This document shows positions 15,674-24,110 of a stretch of 30,859 bases of DNA, piece after piece. This DNA is from an uncultured Roseovarius sp. (GTDB lineage Bacteria; Pseudomonadota; Alphaproteobacteria; Rhodobacterales; Rhodobacteraceae): positions 1-30,859 of the forward strand of contig CAKSUL010000021.1 in NCBI GenBank assembly GCA_934501475.1. Direction: 5' to 3'. Numbering within the stretch: position 1 is the stretch's first letter; each line of letters opens with the position of its first letter. The position numbers and the translations under genes were made by a program. The notes beneath the pieces were generated by a model. That model was not told where the DNA came from. It saw only the letters and a program-made list of their open reading frames with translations, and made no database searches.

Positions 15674-16921
15674 TCAGACCAGATCCGGTTCACGCCCCAC
15701 ACGGTTGGCCAGCCGCGCAACCGTCAGCCCCTGCACGATGATCGAGAATATCACGATCATGTAGGTCGCGGTCAGGATAACCGGCGTCCAGTCGCTCTCG
15801 GGCAGGCTGAGCGCGAGGGCGACCGAAATCCCCCCCTTCAGCCCGCCCCATGTCATCACCGGAATCACACCGGGCGAAAAGCTGCGAAAGGGTTTGAGGA
15901 TATAGATCGGCACTGCCACCGCCGCCAGCCGCCCCGTCAGCGCCAGCGCGATCGAGAGGGTGCCCGCCAGCAGGTAATCGGCCTCGAAGGCGACGGCGAA
16001 CACCTCGAAGCCGATCATCAGGAACAGGACCGCGTTCAGGATCTCGTCGATCAGCTTCCAGAAGGCATCGACATATTGGCGGGTTTGCTCGCTCATGCCA
16101 TGTTTCGCGCCCACATCCCCGATCAGCAACCCGGCGCAGACCGCCATGATCGGCGCCGAGACATGCAGCGCCACCGCGAGTTCATAACCGCCAAAGGCCA
16201 GCCCGAGCGTCAGCAGCACCTCTAGCGAATAATCGTCGATCAGGCGCATCACCCGAAAGGTCAGCCAGCCCAGGATCAGGCCCAGGGCGGCCCCGCCACC
16301 GGCCTCGGTGATGAACAGCAGCGCCGCATCATCCAGCCCGTTGTCGCGCGCTGGCCCCGTCGGAAAGGCAAGCCCGACCAGAACCAGGAACACGACATAG
16401 CCGACCCCGTCATTGAACAGCGATTCGCCCGCGATCTTGGTCTCCAGCGATCTGGGCAGATTGGCCTCGCGCAGAACGCCCAGCACCGCCACCGGATCGG
16501 TGGGCGACACCAGCGCGCCAAAGACCAGCGCCACCAATAGCGGCATCCCGGTGATCAGGCTGAACCCGGTGCCGATGATCAGCGTCGACAGCCCGATCCC
16601 CAGCGTCGCCATCAGGAACACCACCCGCCATTCGGCGCGCAGATCGCTGATCTTGATATGCAGCGCCCCCGCAAACAGCAAAAGGCCCAGCATCCCCTCC
16701 AGCAGTGCATCGGAAAAATGCAGATCGCGCACGCCGCCGCGGATCTGGTCGGCCACGCCAAGCGCGGGCCAGATCAGGTCGAACACCATCACCCCGAACG
16801 AGGCAAACAGCGCCACGATCATGATCCCGATCGCCGAGGGCAGTTTCAGGAACAGATAGTTGATCGCCCCGAACACCCCCGCCAGCACGATCAAAAGCGA
16901 GGCGATTTGCAATACACTCAT
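15674..16921 (-). CDS. CPA1-family Na+/H+ antiporter
   Basis: 415-residue inner-membrane cation/proton antiporter (NhaP-like, Na_H_Exchanger fold) with about 12 hydrophobic helices spread over the whole chain. Diagnostic residues are present: SPTDPVAVLG with Asp142, and GESLFNDGVGYVVF with the Asn170-Asp171 pair expected in electroneutral CPA1 transport. The late WGGLKGGISVALAL segment is also typical. It lacks long cytoplasmic regulatory domains such as TrkA or cNMP. It exchanges Na+ (or Li+/K+) for protons in pH and salt homeostasis, fitting a marine host. ATG 16921 gives a normal N-terminal helix. It is co-directional with selO, 110 bases downstream of it. Confidence 0.93.
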   Translation of the reverse strand: MSVLQIASLLIVLAGVFGAINYLFLKLPSAIGIMIVALFASFGVMVFDLIWPALGVADQIRGGVRDLHFSDALLEGMLGLLLFAGALHIKISDLRAEWRVVFLMATLGIGLSTLIIGTGFSLITGMPLLVALVFGALVSPTDPVAVLGVLREANLPRSLETKIAGESLFNDGVGYVVFLVLVGLAFPTGPARDNGLDDAALLFITEAGGGAALGLILGWLTFRVMRLIDDYSLEVLLTLGLAFGGYELAVALHVSAPIMAVCAGLLIGDVGAKHGMSEQTRQYVDAFWKLIDEILNAVLFLMIGFEVFAVAFEADYLLAGTLSIALALTGRLAAVAVPIYILKPFRSFSPGVIPVMTWGGLKGGISVALALSLPESDWTPVILTATYMIVIFSIIVQGLTVARLANRVGREPDLV

Positions 16922-17031
16922 CTGGCGGGTCCCTGCATGCTATGTGCGGATGTCAGGAAGAGGGCCGTATCACGCCAGCGGCGCACGCGCCAGATCGGGA
17001 TTGTCCGGCATCGCGCGGGGGGACGGCGCGT

Positions 17032-18453
17032 TCAGGTGCCGCAATAGGTCTGCTGCACCACTTCCGAGGGGGCGGGCGGGCGGCTCAGATCGCGCGCCTC
17101 GGGCTGATCGTCGAACGGGCGCGCCAGAACGGTGATCAAACGCTCGAAGGGGGCGAAATCCCCGTCAACGGCGGCGCTGATCATCTGCTCGATGCGGTGA
17201 TTGCGCGGGATATAGGCCGGGTTGGTACGGCTCATGCGGGTCTCGGGATCGTCCTCATGTTGCAGGCGCGCGGCGTGGCGCGTGCTCCAGGCGTCAAAAC
17301 CGGCGCGGTCGCTGAACTGATCGCGCGCGTCGCCACTGGCCAGGGCGCGGAACGTGTTGGTGAAATCGGCCCTGTCCTGCGCCATCAGCGCCAGCAGATC
17401 GGTGATCAGCGCGCGATCCTCGTCCCCCGCCTCGGCAATCCCGATCTTGCGGCCAAACAGGCGCAGCCACTGGCCCTCGATCAGCGCCGGCATGGCATGG
17501 ACGGCCTGCGTGAACTCCTCGATCGCCGCCTCCTGATCGGGCATCAGCGGGATCAGCGCGGTGGCCAGTTGCGCCATGTTCCAGACGATGACATTGCGCT
17601 GGTTGTCATAGGCATAGCGCCCCTGCGCATCAATCGAACTGAACACCGTGACCGGGTGATAGACATCCAGGAACGCACAGGGGCCATAATCGATCGTTTC
17701 GCCTGAAATCAGGGTGTTGTCGGTGTTCATCACCCCGTGGATGAACCCCACGCCCTCCCATTGCGCAATCAGGCGCGCCTGTCGCGCGATCACCGCGCGC
17801 AACAGATCGGCGGGCCCCGCGCAATCCGGATAATGGCGCGCAAGGGTATAGTCCAGCAGCGCGCGCAAACTCGCGACATCGCGGCGCGCGGCGAAATACT
17901 GAAACGTGCCGACCCGGATATGGCTGGCGGCGACGCGGGTCAGGATCGCACCGGGCAGCGCGCCGTTTTCGCGGTAAACCTTCTCGCCGGTGCTGACAGC
18001 GGCCAGCGCGCGGCTGGTGGGGATGCCAAGGGCGTGCATTGCCTCCGACAGCACATATTCACGCAGCACCGGCCCCAGCCAGGCGCGCCCGTCGCCCATG
18101 CGTGAATAGGGCGTCGGACCCGATCCCTTCAACTGGATGTCAAAGCGCTGACCGTCCGGCGCCACCACCTCGCCCAAGAGGTTGGCGCGCCCGTCGCCCA
18201 GTTGCGGTGAAAACCCGCCAAACTGATGCCCGGCATAGACCTGCGCCAACGGCGTCGCGCCCGGCGCCACCAGATTGCCGCCAAACACCTGCGCAAGTTC
18301 GGATTCCGCACCGGGCGTGATGCCCAGATCCGCCGCCAGCGCGTGATTGAACCGGATCAGGCGCGGCGCGGCCACCGGCACCGGGTCCAGACGCGTGTAG
18401 AATTGCGCCGGCAATCCGGCATAGCTGTTGTCAAAGGGAATATGCAGGCTCAT
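17032..18453 (-). CDS. selO: Protein adenylyltransferase SelO
   Basis: Pseudokinase-fold enzyme that transfers AMP from ATP to hydroxyl side chains of target proteins; linked to redox stress in bacteria. At 473 residues it is full length. Hallmarks are present: [17 protein letters not shown], Lys109 in [11 protein letters not shown], Glu132/Glu137 in REYVLSEAM, and the catalytic HGVMNTDN block (Asn243, Asp245, Asn246) followed by metal-binding Asp255 in TIDYGP. The chain ends in TYCGT with the penultimate-region Cys471, the position occupied by selenocysteine in animal homologues; here it is an ordinary Cys codon. ATG 18453 precedes the usual [11 protein letters not shown] start. Confidence 0.95.
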   Translation of the reverse strand: MSLHIPFDNSYAGLPAQFYTRLDPVPVAAPRLIRFNHALAADLGITPGAESELAQVFGGNLVAPGATPLAQVYAGHQFGGFSPQLGDGRANLLGEVVAPDGQRFDIQLKGSGPTPYSRMGDGRAWLGPVLREYVLSEAMHALGIPTSRALAAVSTGEKVYRENGALPGAILTRVAASHIRVGTFQYFAARRDVASLRALLDYTLARHYPDCAGPADLLRAVIARQARLIAQWEGVGFIHGVMNTDNTLISGETIDYGPCAFLDVYHPVTVFSSIDAQGRYAYDNQRNVIVWNMAQLATALIPLMPDQEAAIEEFTQAVHAMPALIEGQWLRLFGRKIGIAEAGDEDRALITDLLALMAQDRADFTNTFRALASGDARDQFSDRAGFDAWSTRHAARLQHEDDPETRMSRTNPAYIPRNHRIEQMISAAVDGDFAPFERLITVLARPFDDQPEARDLSRPPAPSEVVQQTYCGT

Positions 18454-18501
18454 GTGCTTTACCTAGGGGCGCAGGACAGATTTACCAAGGACAAACCCGC
18501 G

Positions 18502-18526
18502 CTTCTTCTTTGCAAAAATACTCGAA
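18502..18526 (-). repeat. 22-bp gene-3'-end repeat, copy 2
   Basis: Minus-strand copy of GAGTATTTTTGC + AAAGAAGAAG, beginning 8 bases after the GNAT stop codon and oriented with that gene. It lies in the gap before selO, so here the next gene is co-directional and not convergent. The core is identical to copies at 7603-7624 and 21140-21161. Confidence 0.9.
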
Positions 18527-18534
18527 TCCCGCGC

Positions 18535-18981
18535 TCAGAATACGCGCGTCATCCGCATGGATCGCTCCGAGGCGCGAAAACTCAGCCGCTCGAACAGCGC
18601 GCGCGCGCGGTCCTTGTCGCGCTCCACCTCCAGATGCAGTGCGCGCAGCCCGGCCGCGCCCAGCGTCTTGGGCAGGGCCAGCAGGATCTCGGTGCCGATG
18701 CGGCGCCCGCGCACGCCGGGGCGGATGAAGATCTCATCCAGCACCCCGTCCAGCCCGCCAAAGCGCAGCGACCAGCCGAAGCTGATCATCACATAGCCGA
18801 TCGGCGCGCGGTTCGGCCCCACGATATAGAGCGCCCCATGGGGCGATCCTTCCAGCAGGGGCTGCATCGCCGCGCGCCGCCCGCCATCATCCATATCGAC
18901 GCCCTGTTCGGCATGGAACGCCGCCACCAGCGGCAGCAGGCGGTCCAGATCGTCGGGGCGGGCAAGGGTGATGGCGGTCAC
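18535..18981 (-). CDS. GNAT-family N-acetyltransferase
   Basis: 148-residue GCN5-related acetyltransferase that transfers acetyl from acetyl-CoA to an amine; the substrate is not predictable. The acetyl-CoA pyrophosphate loop is IFIRPGVRGRRIGTEIL (R-x-x-G-x-G/A type), followed by ALHLEVERDKDRARALFERLSF, the standard motif-B region. GTG 18981-18979 is chosen because it directly precedes TAITLARPDDLDRLLPLV, the usual GNAT beginning; no in-frame ATG lies upstream. The ribosome binding site (AAAGG about 12 bases away) is weak. It lies between mazG and selO on the same strand. It is followed by a copy of the 22-bp repeat. Confidence 0.82.
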   Translation of the reverse strand: MTAITLARPDDLDRLLPLVAAFHAEQGVDMDDGGRRAAMQPLLEGSPHGALYIVGPNRAPIGYVMISFGWSLRFGGLDGVLDEIFIRPGVRGRRIGTEILLALPKTLGAAGLRALHLEVERDKDRARALFERLSFRASERSMRMTRVF

Positions 18982-19093
18982 GGGCGGGGCGGCCTTTTGC
19001 TGGACTGTGGCACGCCGGTTGTGATCGGGCGCTGCCCGGGACCATGACGCGGGCGGGCGTGAATGTCCACCGATGTGAACCGGCGCGCGGCGC

Positions 19094-19906
19094 TCAACGG
19101 CGCTCTTCTTCCTTGGCCTCATTCCACAGGGCATCCATTTCCGCCAGGTCCGACTGCGCCGGCCGTTTGCCGCGCTGCGCCAGCAATGCCTCGATCCGCT
19201 CGAAGCGGCGGGTGAACTTGTCGTTGGCGGCGCGCAGTGCGGCCTCGGGGTCGACTTGAAGGTGGCGCGCCAGATTGGCCATGACGAACAGCAGATCGCC
19301 GAATTCCTCCTCAACGGCCTCCTGGGTCAGGGTATCGCGCGCCTGTGCCAGTTCGGCCGCCTCTTCGGTGATCTTGGCCAGCACGCCGCCGGTGTCGGGC
19401 CAGTCGAACCCGACCCGCGCCGCGCGCTTTTGCAGCTTTACCGCGCGCAGCAAGGCCGGCAGCGCGATGGCGACGCCGTCCAGCGTGCCGGTTTCGGATT
19501 TGGCGGCGCGCTCGCGCGCCTTGACGACCTCCCAGTCGCGGGTCTGCTGGGCGGCGGTCTTGTCGCGTGACTGATCTCCGAACACATGCGGATGGCGCGC
19601 CACCATCTTGTCGCTGATCGCATTGGCCACGTCGTCGAAATCGAACAGCCCGCCGTCCTGCGCGATCTGGGCGTGAAACACCACCTGCAACAGCAGATCG
19701 CCCAGTTCGGCGCGCAACTCGCCCATGTCGCCGCGCGCGATGGCGTCCGCGACCTCATAGGCCTCCTCGATCGTATAGGGGGCGATGCTTGCGAAATCCT
19801 GTTCGATATCCCAGGGGCATCCTGTATCGGGGTCGCGCAAGGCGCGCATGATGGCGCGCAGGCGGGGCATCCCGCCTTTGGGGTCATGTATGAAATCGTC
19901 GGGCAT
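19094..19906 (-). CDS. mazG: Nucleoside triphosphate pyrophosphohydrolase MazG
   Basis: Hydrolyses NTPs/dNTPs to monophosphates and pyrophosphate, a house-cleaning role also linked to lowering ppGpp. The 270-residue protein has two MazG helical domains. The first has EEAYE at 47-51 and the ELGDLLLQVVFHAQIA block (Glu67, Asp70); the second has EEAAELAQA followed by EEEFGDLLFVMANLARHL. These acidic residues bind Mg2+. The CPWD (about residues 30-33) and the KFTRRF segment are further MazG signatures. ATG 19906 begins MPDDFIHDPKGG; a GTG 9 codons upstream is possible but less like relatives. The gene is divergent from the small repeat ORF and agmatinase. Confidence 0.94.
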   Translation of the reverse strand: MPDDFIHDPKGGMPRLRAIMRALRDPDTGCPWDIEQDFASIAPYTIEEAYEVADAIARGDMGELRAELGDLLLQVVFHAQIAQDGGLFDFDDVANAISDKMVARHPHVFGDQSRDKTAAQQTRDWEVVKARERAAKSETGTLDGVAIALPALLRAVKLQKRAARVGFDWPDTGGVLAKITEEAAELAQARDTLTQEAVEEEFGDLLFVMANLARHLQVDPEAALRAANDKFTRRFERIEALLAQRGKRPAQSDLAEMDALWNEAKEEERR

Positions 19907-19968
19907 TGCACAGGTCCGGTGTTTGAGGTTCACTCAAGAGTGCCGGGCTGAATGAGAGGAGTCCACCC

Positions 19969-20100
19969 ATGACCGTGATCGACCCGACCGCCGGTCCGGA
20001 TCCCGACAGGCAGACCTGGCACCGCCACCGGGCGGTGTCGCCCGCGCAATGGTTTGCGGTAGCGCCCGCGCAATGGTTTGCGGTATCGCCCGCGCACTGA
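19969..20100 (+). CDS. Small repeat-built ORF upstream of agmatinase (43 aa)
   Basis: ATG 19969 is preceded by AGAGGAG 7 bases upstream, one of the best ribosome binding sites in the window, and the frame closes at TGA 20098-20100. The peptide starts MTVIDPTAGPDPDRQTWHRH and then runs into an eight-residue unit, SPAQWFAV, repeated as APAQWFAV and ending SPAH. The repeat exists at DNA level (24-bp units at 20032-20103) and keeps frame. No signal peptide or membrane segment. It lies 66 bases before speB on the same strand. It may be a leader peptide, a small protein, or the surviving start of a decayed gene. I do not recognise it. Confidence 0.5.
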   Translation: MTVIDPTAGPDPDRQTWHRHRAVSPAQWFAVAPAQWFAVSPAH

Positions 20101-20103
20101 TTT
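20032..20103 (+). repeat. Three tandem 24-bp repeats
   Basis: Units at 20032-20055, 20056-20079 and 20080-20103. Each is GCGGT + two variable bases + CGCCCGCGC followed by AATGGTTT, the third ending ACTGATTT. Units 1 and 2 differ at only two positions, so the duplication looks recent. It lies within the 43-codon ORF and runs through its stop codon. Confidence 0.92.
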
Positions 20104-20166
20104 CAACGACGCGGCCGCCCTCAGGGGGGCGCTCAACACAACCGACCTTCGGAAAGGCAGCACGAC

Positions 20167-21141
20167 ATGGGACTGGAAGACGCAAGCAGCCAGGTGGATC
20201 AGGCATTCACACGCGAAGATCTGCGCGGCCTCAGCTTTGAGAACACATTCGGCGGGGCGACATCGTTTCTGCGCCGCAAATACACCAAGGATCTGCGCGG
20301 CGTCGATATCGCCGTGACCGGCGTGCCCTTCGATCAGGCGGTGACCAACCGCCCCGGCACACGGCTGGGCCCGCGAGCCATCCGCGAGGCGAGCGCGCTG
20401 CAAACCGCCGACACGCCCTATGGCTGGGATTACGACGCGCTCGAGACGCTGCGCATCATAGATTACGGCGATATGGCGTTCGATTATGCCATGGTCTCGG
20501 GCTTTCCCGACCTGCTGAGCGCGCATATCCGGGGGATACTGGCGGCGGATGTGGCCAGCGTGGTTCTGGGCGGGGATCATTACATCAGCTTTCCCATCCT
20601 CAAGGCCTATGCCGAAAAATACGGCCCCCTGGCGCTGCTGCATTTCGATGCCCATACCGACACCTGGCAGGATGACAACATGGAGCGGATCGACCATGGC
20701 ACGATGTTCTACAAGGCGATCAAGCTGGGGCTGATCGACCCCGCGCGCTCGGTTCAGGTGGGGATCCGCACCACCGTGCCCGATCCGATGGGGATGAACA
20801 TCATCGATGCGCGCGAAGTGCATGAACGCGGCCCGGCCGAGACGGTGAAAAGGATCAAATCCATCCTGGGTGACGCCCCCACCTATCTGAGTTTCGACAT
20901 CGACGCGCTTGATCCGGCCTTTGCGCCGGGCACCGGCACGCCGGTCTGGGGGGGCCTCACATCAGCGCAGGTGTCGATCATGCTGCGCGATCTGGCCGGG
21001 ATCAATCTGAAGGGCGGGGATATCGTCGAAGTCTCGCCGCCCTTTGACACGACGGGGGCCACGGCCATCGCGGGGGCACATGTGGCGACCGCCCTGATCT
21101 GCCTGCTTGGTTGGCGCGCCCATGCCGGCGGTGGCAGTTGA
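20167..21141 (+). CDS. speB: Agmatinase / ureohydrolase family
   Basis: 324-residue binuclear Mn enzyme that hydrolyses agmatine to putrescine and urea. Metal-binding motifs are complete: GGDH (135-138), FDAHTD (Asp161, His163, Asp165) and SFDIDALDP (Asp244, Asp246), followed by APGTGTPVWGG, which favours the agmatinase/guanidinobutyrase branch over arginase. A related guanidino-acid hydrolase activity cannot be excluded. The start ATG 20167 has GGAAAGG about 9 bases upstream. It follows the repeat-built small ORF by 66 bases. Its stop codon overlaps the third copy of the 22-bp 3'-end repeat. No other polyamine gene is adjacent. Confidence 0.88.
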   Translation: MGLEDASSQVDQAFTREDLRGLSFENTFGGATSFLRRKYTKDLRGVDIAVTGVPFDQAVTNRPGTRLGPRAIREASALQTADTPYGWDYDALETLRIIDYGDMAFDYAMVSGFPDLLSAHIRGILAADVASVVLGGDHYISFPILKAYAEKYGPLALLHFDAHTDTWQDDNMERIDHGTMFYKAIKLGLIDPARSVQVGIRTTVPDPMGMNIIDAREVHERGPAETVKRIKSILGDAPTYLSFDIDALDPAFAPGTGTPVWGGLTSAQVSIMLRDLAGINLKGGDIVEVSPPFDTTGATAIAGAHVATALICLLGWRAHAGGGS

Positions 21142-21162
21142 GTATTTTTGCAAAGAAGAAGG
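21138..21162 (+). repeat. 22-bp gene-3'-end repeat, copy 3
   Basis: Same core GAGTATTTTTGC + AAAGAAGAAG (21140-21161), on the plus strand. It overlaps the agmatinase stop: the TGA at 21139-21141 is made from its flanking T and first two bases. It is oriented with agmatinase and faces the convergent DUF1638 gene. Confidence 0.9.
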
Positions 21163-21211
21163 GCAGGCGGCGATTTCGGGGGGCGAGTTTGGAGAGGCCA
21201 GTTTCGGGAGA

Positions 21212-21865
21212 TCAGTTTCGTGAGGTGAGGGCGGCGAGGGTGGGGGCCAGATCGCCGTAGCCGGTGAAGCGGTATTCGTAACCGAGCCCGAGGCGGCGGG
21301 CGCAGTCCTCGGCCTTGGCGCGCAGGGCCGGGTCGTCGGTCTGGGCCTGATAGACAAGTGTCGTGTAATTGCCGAACATCATGTCGCGCAGTTCGGGGTG
21401 GCGGTCCAGCCCCATGGGTTTCCACACGAAGGCGTCGAATTGCTTGACCAGGAAATCGGTGAGGTAGAAGGCGGTGATCTCATCGCCATGCGCGGCGAAG
21501 GCGTCATTTCCCTCGTAGAAGGAATAGCAATGCGGGCCGGGCACCATCTGCACGCCGAGTTCGGCGCATTTGGCCGCCAGCTGGCCGCCGGTGCCGCAAT
21601 CGGCATAGACCACGAAGATCTGCTCATAGGTGTCGCGGTTTTCCAGCACGGTGCGTTCGACGTTTTCGGTGATCTTGTCCGGGTAGAGGTGATAATTCGC
21701 CGGCAGGCAGGTCAGCGTCATGTGAGTCCAGCCGTTGAGCTTGATCAGCGCGAGGATCTCGCGCGCGAGCGCCCCGCAGGCGATCAGCAGGATGCGCCCG
21801 TTGCGCGCGCCGGTCTCAAAGCCCTGATGCGTCAGGATGTCGTCGCTGGGAAGGGGCAGTGTCAT
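21212..21865 (-). CDS. DUF1638 family protein, linked to corrinoid methyltransfer
   Basis: 217-residue cytoplasmic protein of the DUF1638 family. It shows a central ILLIACGALAREILALIK strand-helix, then VVYADCGTGGQL and PGPHCYSFYEGNDAF. Cys residues in the ACGA, ADCGTGG and PHCYSF contexts look conserved and could bind a metal or act redox-wise, but no catalytic function is established to my knowledge. Family members often sit beside corrinoid proteins and methyltransferases. Here it follows the corrinoid gene by 77 bases on the same strand, with a hairpin between. A role in corrinoid loading or reactivation is my inference from context. ATG 21865 has AAGGA 7 bases upstream; a 18-residue longer reading lacks a ribosome binding site. 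Confidence 0.83.
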   Translation of the reverse strand: MTLPLPSDDILTHQGFETGARNGRILLIACGALAREILALIKLNGWTHMTLTCLPANYHLYPDKITENVERTVLENRDTYEQIFVVYADCGTGGQLAAKCAELGVQMVPGPHCYSFYEGNDAFAAHGDEITAFYLTDFLVKQFDAFVWKPMGLDRHPELRDMMFGNYTTLVYQAQTDDPALRAKAEDCARRLGLGYEYRFTGYGDLAPTLAALTSRN

Positions 21866-21891
21866 GTCTGTGTCCTTGTCTCGAAAGACCA

Positions 21892-21914
21892 ACGGCCCGC
21901 GCAAGGCGGGCCGT
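21892..21914. terminator. Intercistronic hairpin between corrinoid protein and DUF1638 genes
   Basis: Perfect 9-bp stem ACGGCCCGC / GCGGGCCGT with loop GCAAG. On the minus strand it is followed by TTGGTCTTTC, only weakly T-rich. It may attenuate transcription or protect the upstream 3' end instead of fully terminating. Confidence 0.5.
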
Positions 21915-21942
21915 ATCAACCTTGCGCGCGCGCAGGGAAAGC

Positions 21943-22644
<702 letters not shown>

Positions 22645-22763
22645 GGATGGCTCTCCATTGCTGTGCGGGCGCGCAGGCCGCCGCGGTGTTGTTGTGTCTC
22701 AGCTTTCGTCAATTTGTCGCCCGGGCACTTGGCGAATTGCGACATTGGCCGCTCTGCTTCCGA

Positions 22764-22792
22764 CTTATAGGCGGTATTGGGGTGTATGGTAA
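22764..22792 (-). promoter_or_regulatory. Candidate promoter of the corrinoid protein gene
   Basis: On the minus strand TTACCA (22792-22787), 17-base spacer, TATAAG (22769-22764). Predicted leader about 110 bases. If used, the corrinoid and DUF1638 genes can be transcribed separately from the methyltransferase gene. Confidence 0.4.
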
Positions 22793-22854
22793 CGCCGGAT
22801 CGCCATTCCGGAGCGGAATAATCTGCATGATGTTTATGGGGTTAATGCATGTGC

Positions 22855-22890
22855 CCGCCCGGAAATGCGCCCGGATATGCGCCCGGAAGG
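22855..22890. repeat. Three 12-bp imperfect tandem repeats
   Basis: CCGCCCGGAAAT, GCGCCCGGATAT, GCGCCCGGAAGG in succession, sharing CGCCCGGA. Non-coding context. Confidence 0.8.
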
Positions 22891-22914
22891 GGCGGCGCGC
22901 GCTGCGCCGGCCCC
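22889..22914 (-). terminator. GC hairpin 3' of the homocysteine methyltransferase gene
   Basis: Stem of 10 pairs with one bulged G (GGGGCGGCGC against GCGCCGGCCCC), 5-base loop. It begins 22 bases after the stop codon on the minus strand. No T-run follows, so termination is uncertain. Confidence 0.4.
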
Positions 22915-22936
22915 GGAATTGCGTTTCGTGACGGTC

Positions 22937-23950
22937 TCAGCCGCGCCGGCCGCGTTTGGTGCGGCGCGGGCCGGGATCATCGGCACCGGTGCCATCCACG
23001 GCCGAGGAAAACCCGCCGAGGATCTCGGTGATCTGATCGAGCGTCGGGCGGGGGCCGCGCGGGCGGGTTTCCAGCGCCTCGCGCATTTTCGACAGATGTT
23101 CGGGCATGGTGCCGCAGCAGCCGCCGATGATCAGCGCCCCGGCGTCGCGCGCGAGGCAGGCATATTCGGCCATGAGGTCCGGCGTGCCGTCATAATGGAT
23201 ATGCCCGTCGACGTATTTCGGGATGCCGGCATTGCCCTTGGCAATGATCGGACGTTCCGAGCCATGCGCGGCAAAGCCGAGCACCGTGCGCATCAGATCC
23301 GAGGCGCCGACGCCGCAATTGGCCCCGTAGGCCAGCGGCGGGTTGTCCAGTTTTTCGACCATTTCGGCCATGCCGGATGAGGTCATGCCCATCATGGTGC
23401 GCCCGGCCGTATCGAAACTCATCGTGCCGACCCAGGGCATCCCGGCCAGGCCGAAGGCCTCGGCGGCGGCGCGGTATTCTTCGGGGGCCGAGATGGTCTC
23501 GAGCCAGAGCACATCCGCGCCCCCGGCCTTGAGCCCTTCGGCCTGTTCATGAAACATCTCGACCGCGACTTCGTGGGTCAGCGTGCCCATCGGGGCCATG
23601 ATCTCGCCGGTGGGGCCGACCGAACCGGCGACGGCGACGTCGCGCCCGGCGGTGTCGGCCACTTCGCGGCCCAGTTCCGCCGAGATGCGCGACAATTCGA
23701 ACGCGCGTTTCTGAGCGCCGTGCAGTTTCAGGCGCGAGGCATTGCCGCCAAAGGAATTGGTCAGGAACACATCGCTGCCCGCGTCCACAGCGCCCTTGTA
23801 GAGGCGCGTGATGCGGTCGGGATGCTGTTCGTTCCACATTTCCGGGGCGTCGCCCGATTGCAGGCCCATGTTGAACAGGTTGGTGCCTGTGGCCCCGTCG
23901 GCCAGAATCCAGTCACGGGTGTCGAGTAGCTTGATGAAAGTGTTGGTCAT
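22937..23950 (-). CDS. bmt: Homocysteine S-methyltransferase, MetH N-module / betaine-homocysteine type
   Basis: 337-residue TIM-barrel zinc methyltransferase. The start block ILADGATGTNLF and TNSFGGNASRL are typical of the MetH homocysteine domain and BHMT relatives. The zinc ligands are present as Cys212 (GANCGVG) and Cys278-Cys279 (GGCCGT). It transfers a methyl group to homocysteine to make methionine. With a corrinoid gene next door, a B12-dependent methionine synthase split into separate proteins is the best reading; roseobacter relatives are also annotated as betaine-homocysteine methyltransferase (bmt), so the methyl donor is unresolved. ATG 23950 is chosen because AGGA lies 9 bases upstream; TTG 23959 would abut the AGGA. 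The C-terminal tail is basic (PRRTKRGRRG). Confidence 0.88.
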   Translation of the reverse strand: MTNTFIKLLDTRDWILADGATGTNLFNMGLQSGDAPEMWNEQHPDRITRLYKGAVDAGSDVFLTNSFGGNASRLKLHGAQKRAFELSRISAELGREVADTAGRDVAVAGSVGPTGEIMAPMGTLTHEVAVEMFHEQAEGLKAGGADVLWLETISAPEEYRAAAEAFGLAGMPWVGTMSFDTAGRTMMGMTSSGMAEMVEKLDNPPLAYGANCGVGASDLMRTVLGFAAHGSERPIIAKGNAGIPKYVDGHIHYDGTPDLMAEYACLARDAGALIIGGCCGTMPEHLSKMREALETRPRGPRPTLDQITEILGGFSSAVDGTGADDPGPRRTKRGRRG

Positions 23951-24077
23951 GAGGGGCAATCCTGAGTTTGGATGCGGTCTTGTCTCATTTTAGCGGGCCA
24001 CACGCAAATTCATATATGTCGCGGAGGTGATGCGGGCCATGATCCGGGCCATCATGCGGGGCAGGGCGCGCGCAAAT

Positions 24078-24105
24078 GCAAAAGGCGCGCCCCGGCGGGG
24101 CACGC
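24078..24105 (-). terminator. Rho-independent terminator of the zeta-inhibitor gene
   Basis: Minus-strand stem GCGTGCCCC / GGGGCGCGC (9 pairs, one G-T) with loop GCC, followed by CTTTTGC. It begins 5 bases after the stop codon and separates the gene from the downstream methyltransferase gene. Confidence 0.75.
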
Positions 24106-24110
24106 GGCGT

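Larger units (their letters stand above)
22645..22936. other. 292-bp spacer between homocysteine methyltransferase and corrinoid genes
   Basis: No supported gene. From the methyltransferase end it holds a GC hairpin (22889-22914), a 12-base repeat in three copies (22855-22890) and a candidate promoter (22764-22792) for the corrinoid gene. I compared the expected leader by eye with cobalamin and SAM riboswitch signatures and found no match. Confidence 0.5.

Noticed and set aside
20032..20103. Possible CRISPR-like repeat array
   Set aside because: Units are directly adjacent without spacers and lie in a reading frame; no cas genes.
22645..22760. Cobalamin or SAM riboswitch in the leader of the corrinoid gene
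   Set aside because: By eye no B12-box-like or SAM-II-like conserved strings; a covariance-model search would be decisive.
22647..22931. Plus-strand ORF in the corrinoid operon spacer, including the 12-bp repeats
   Set aside because: No ribosome binding site, Cys/Arg-rich random-looking translation, antisense to the operon's transcript.
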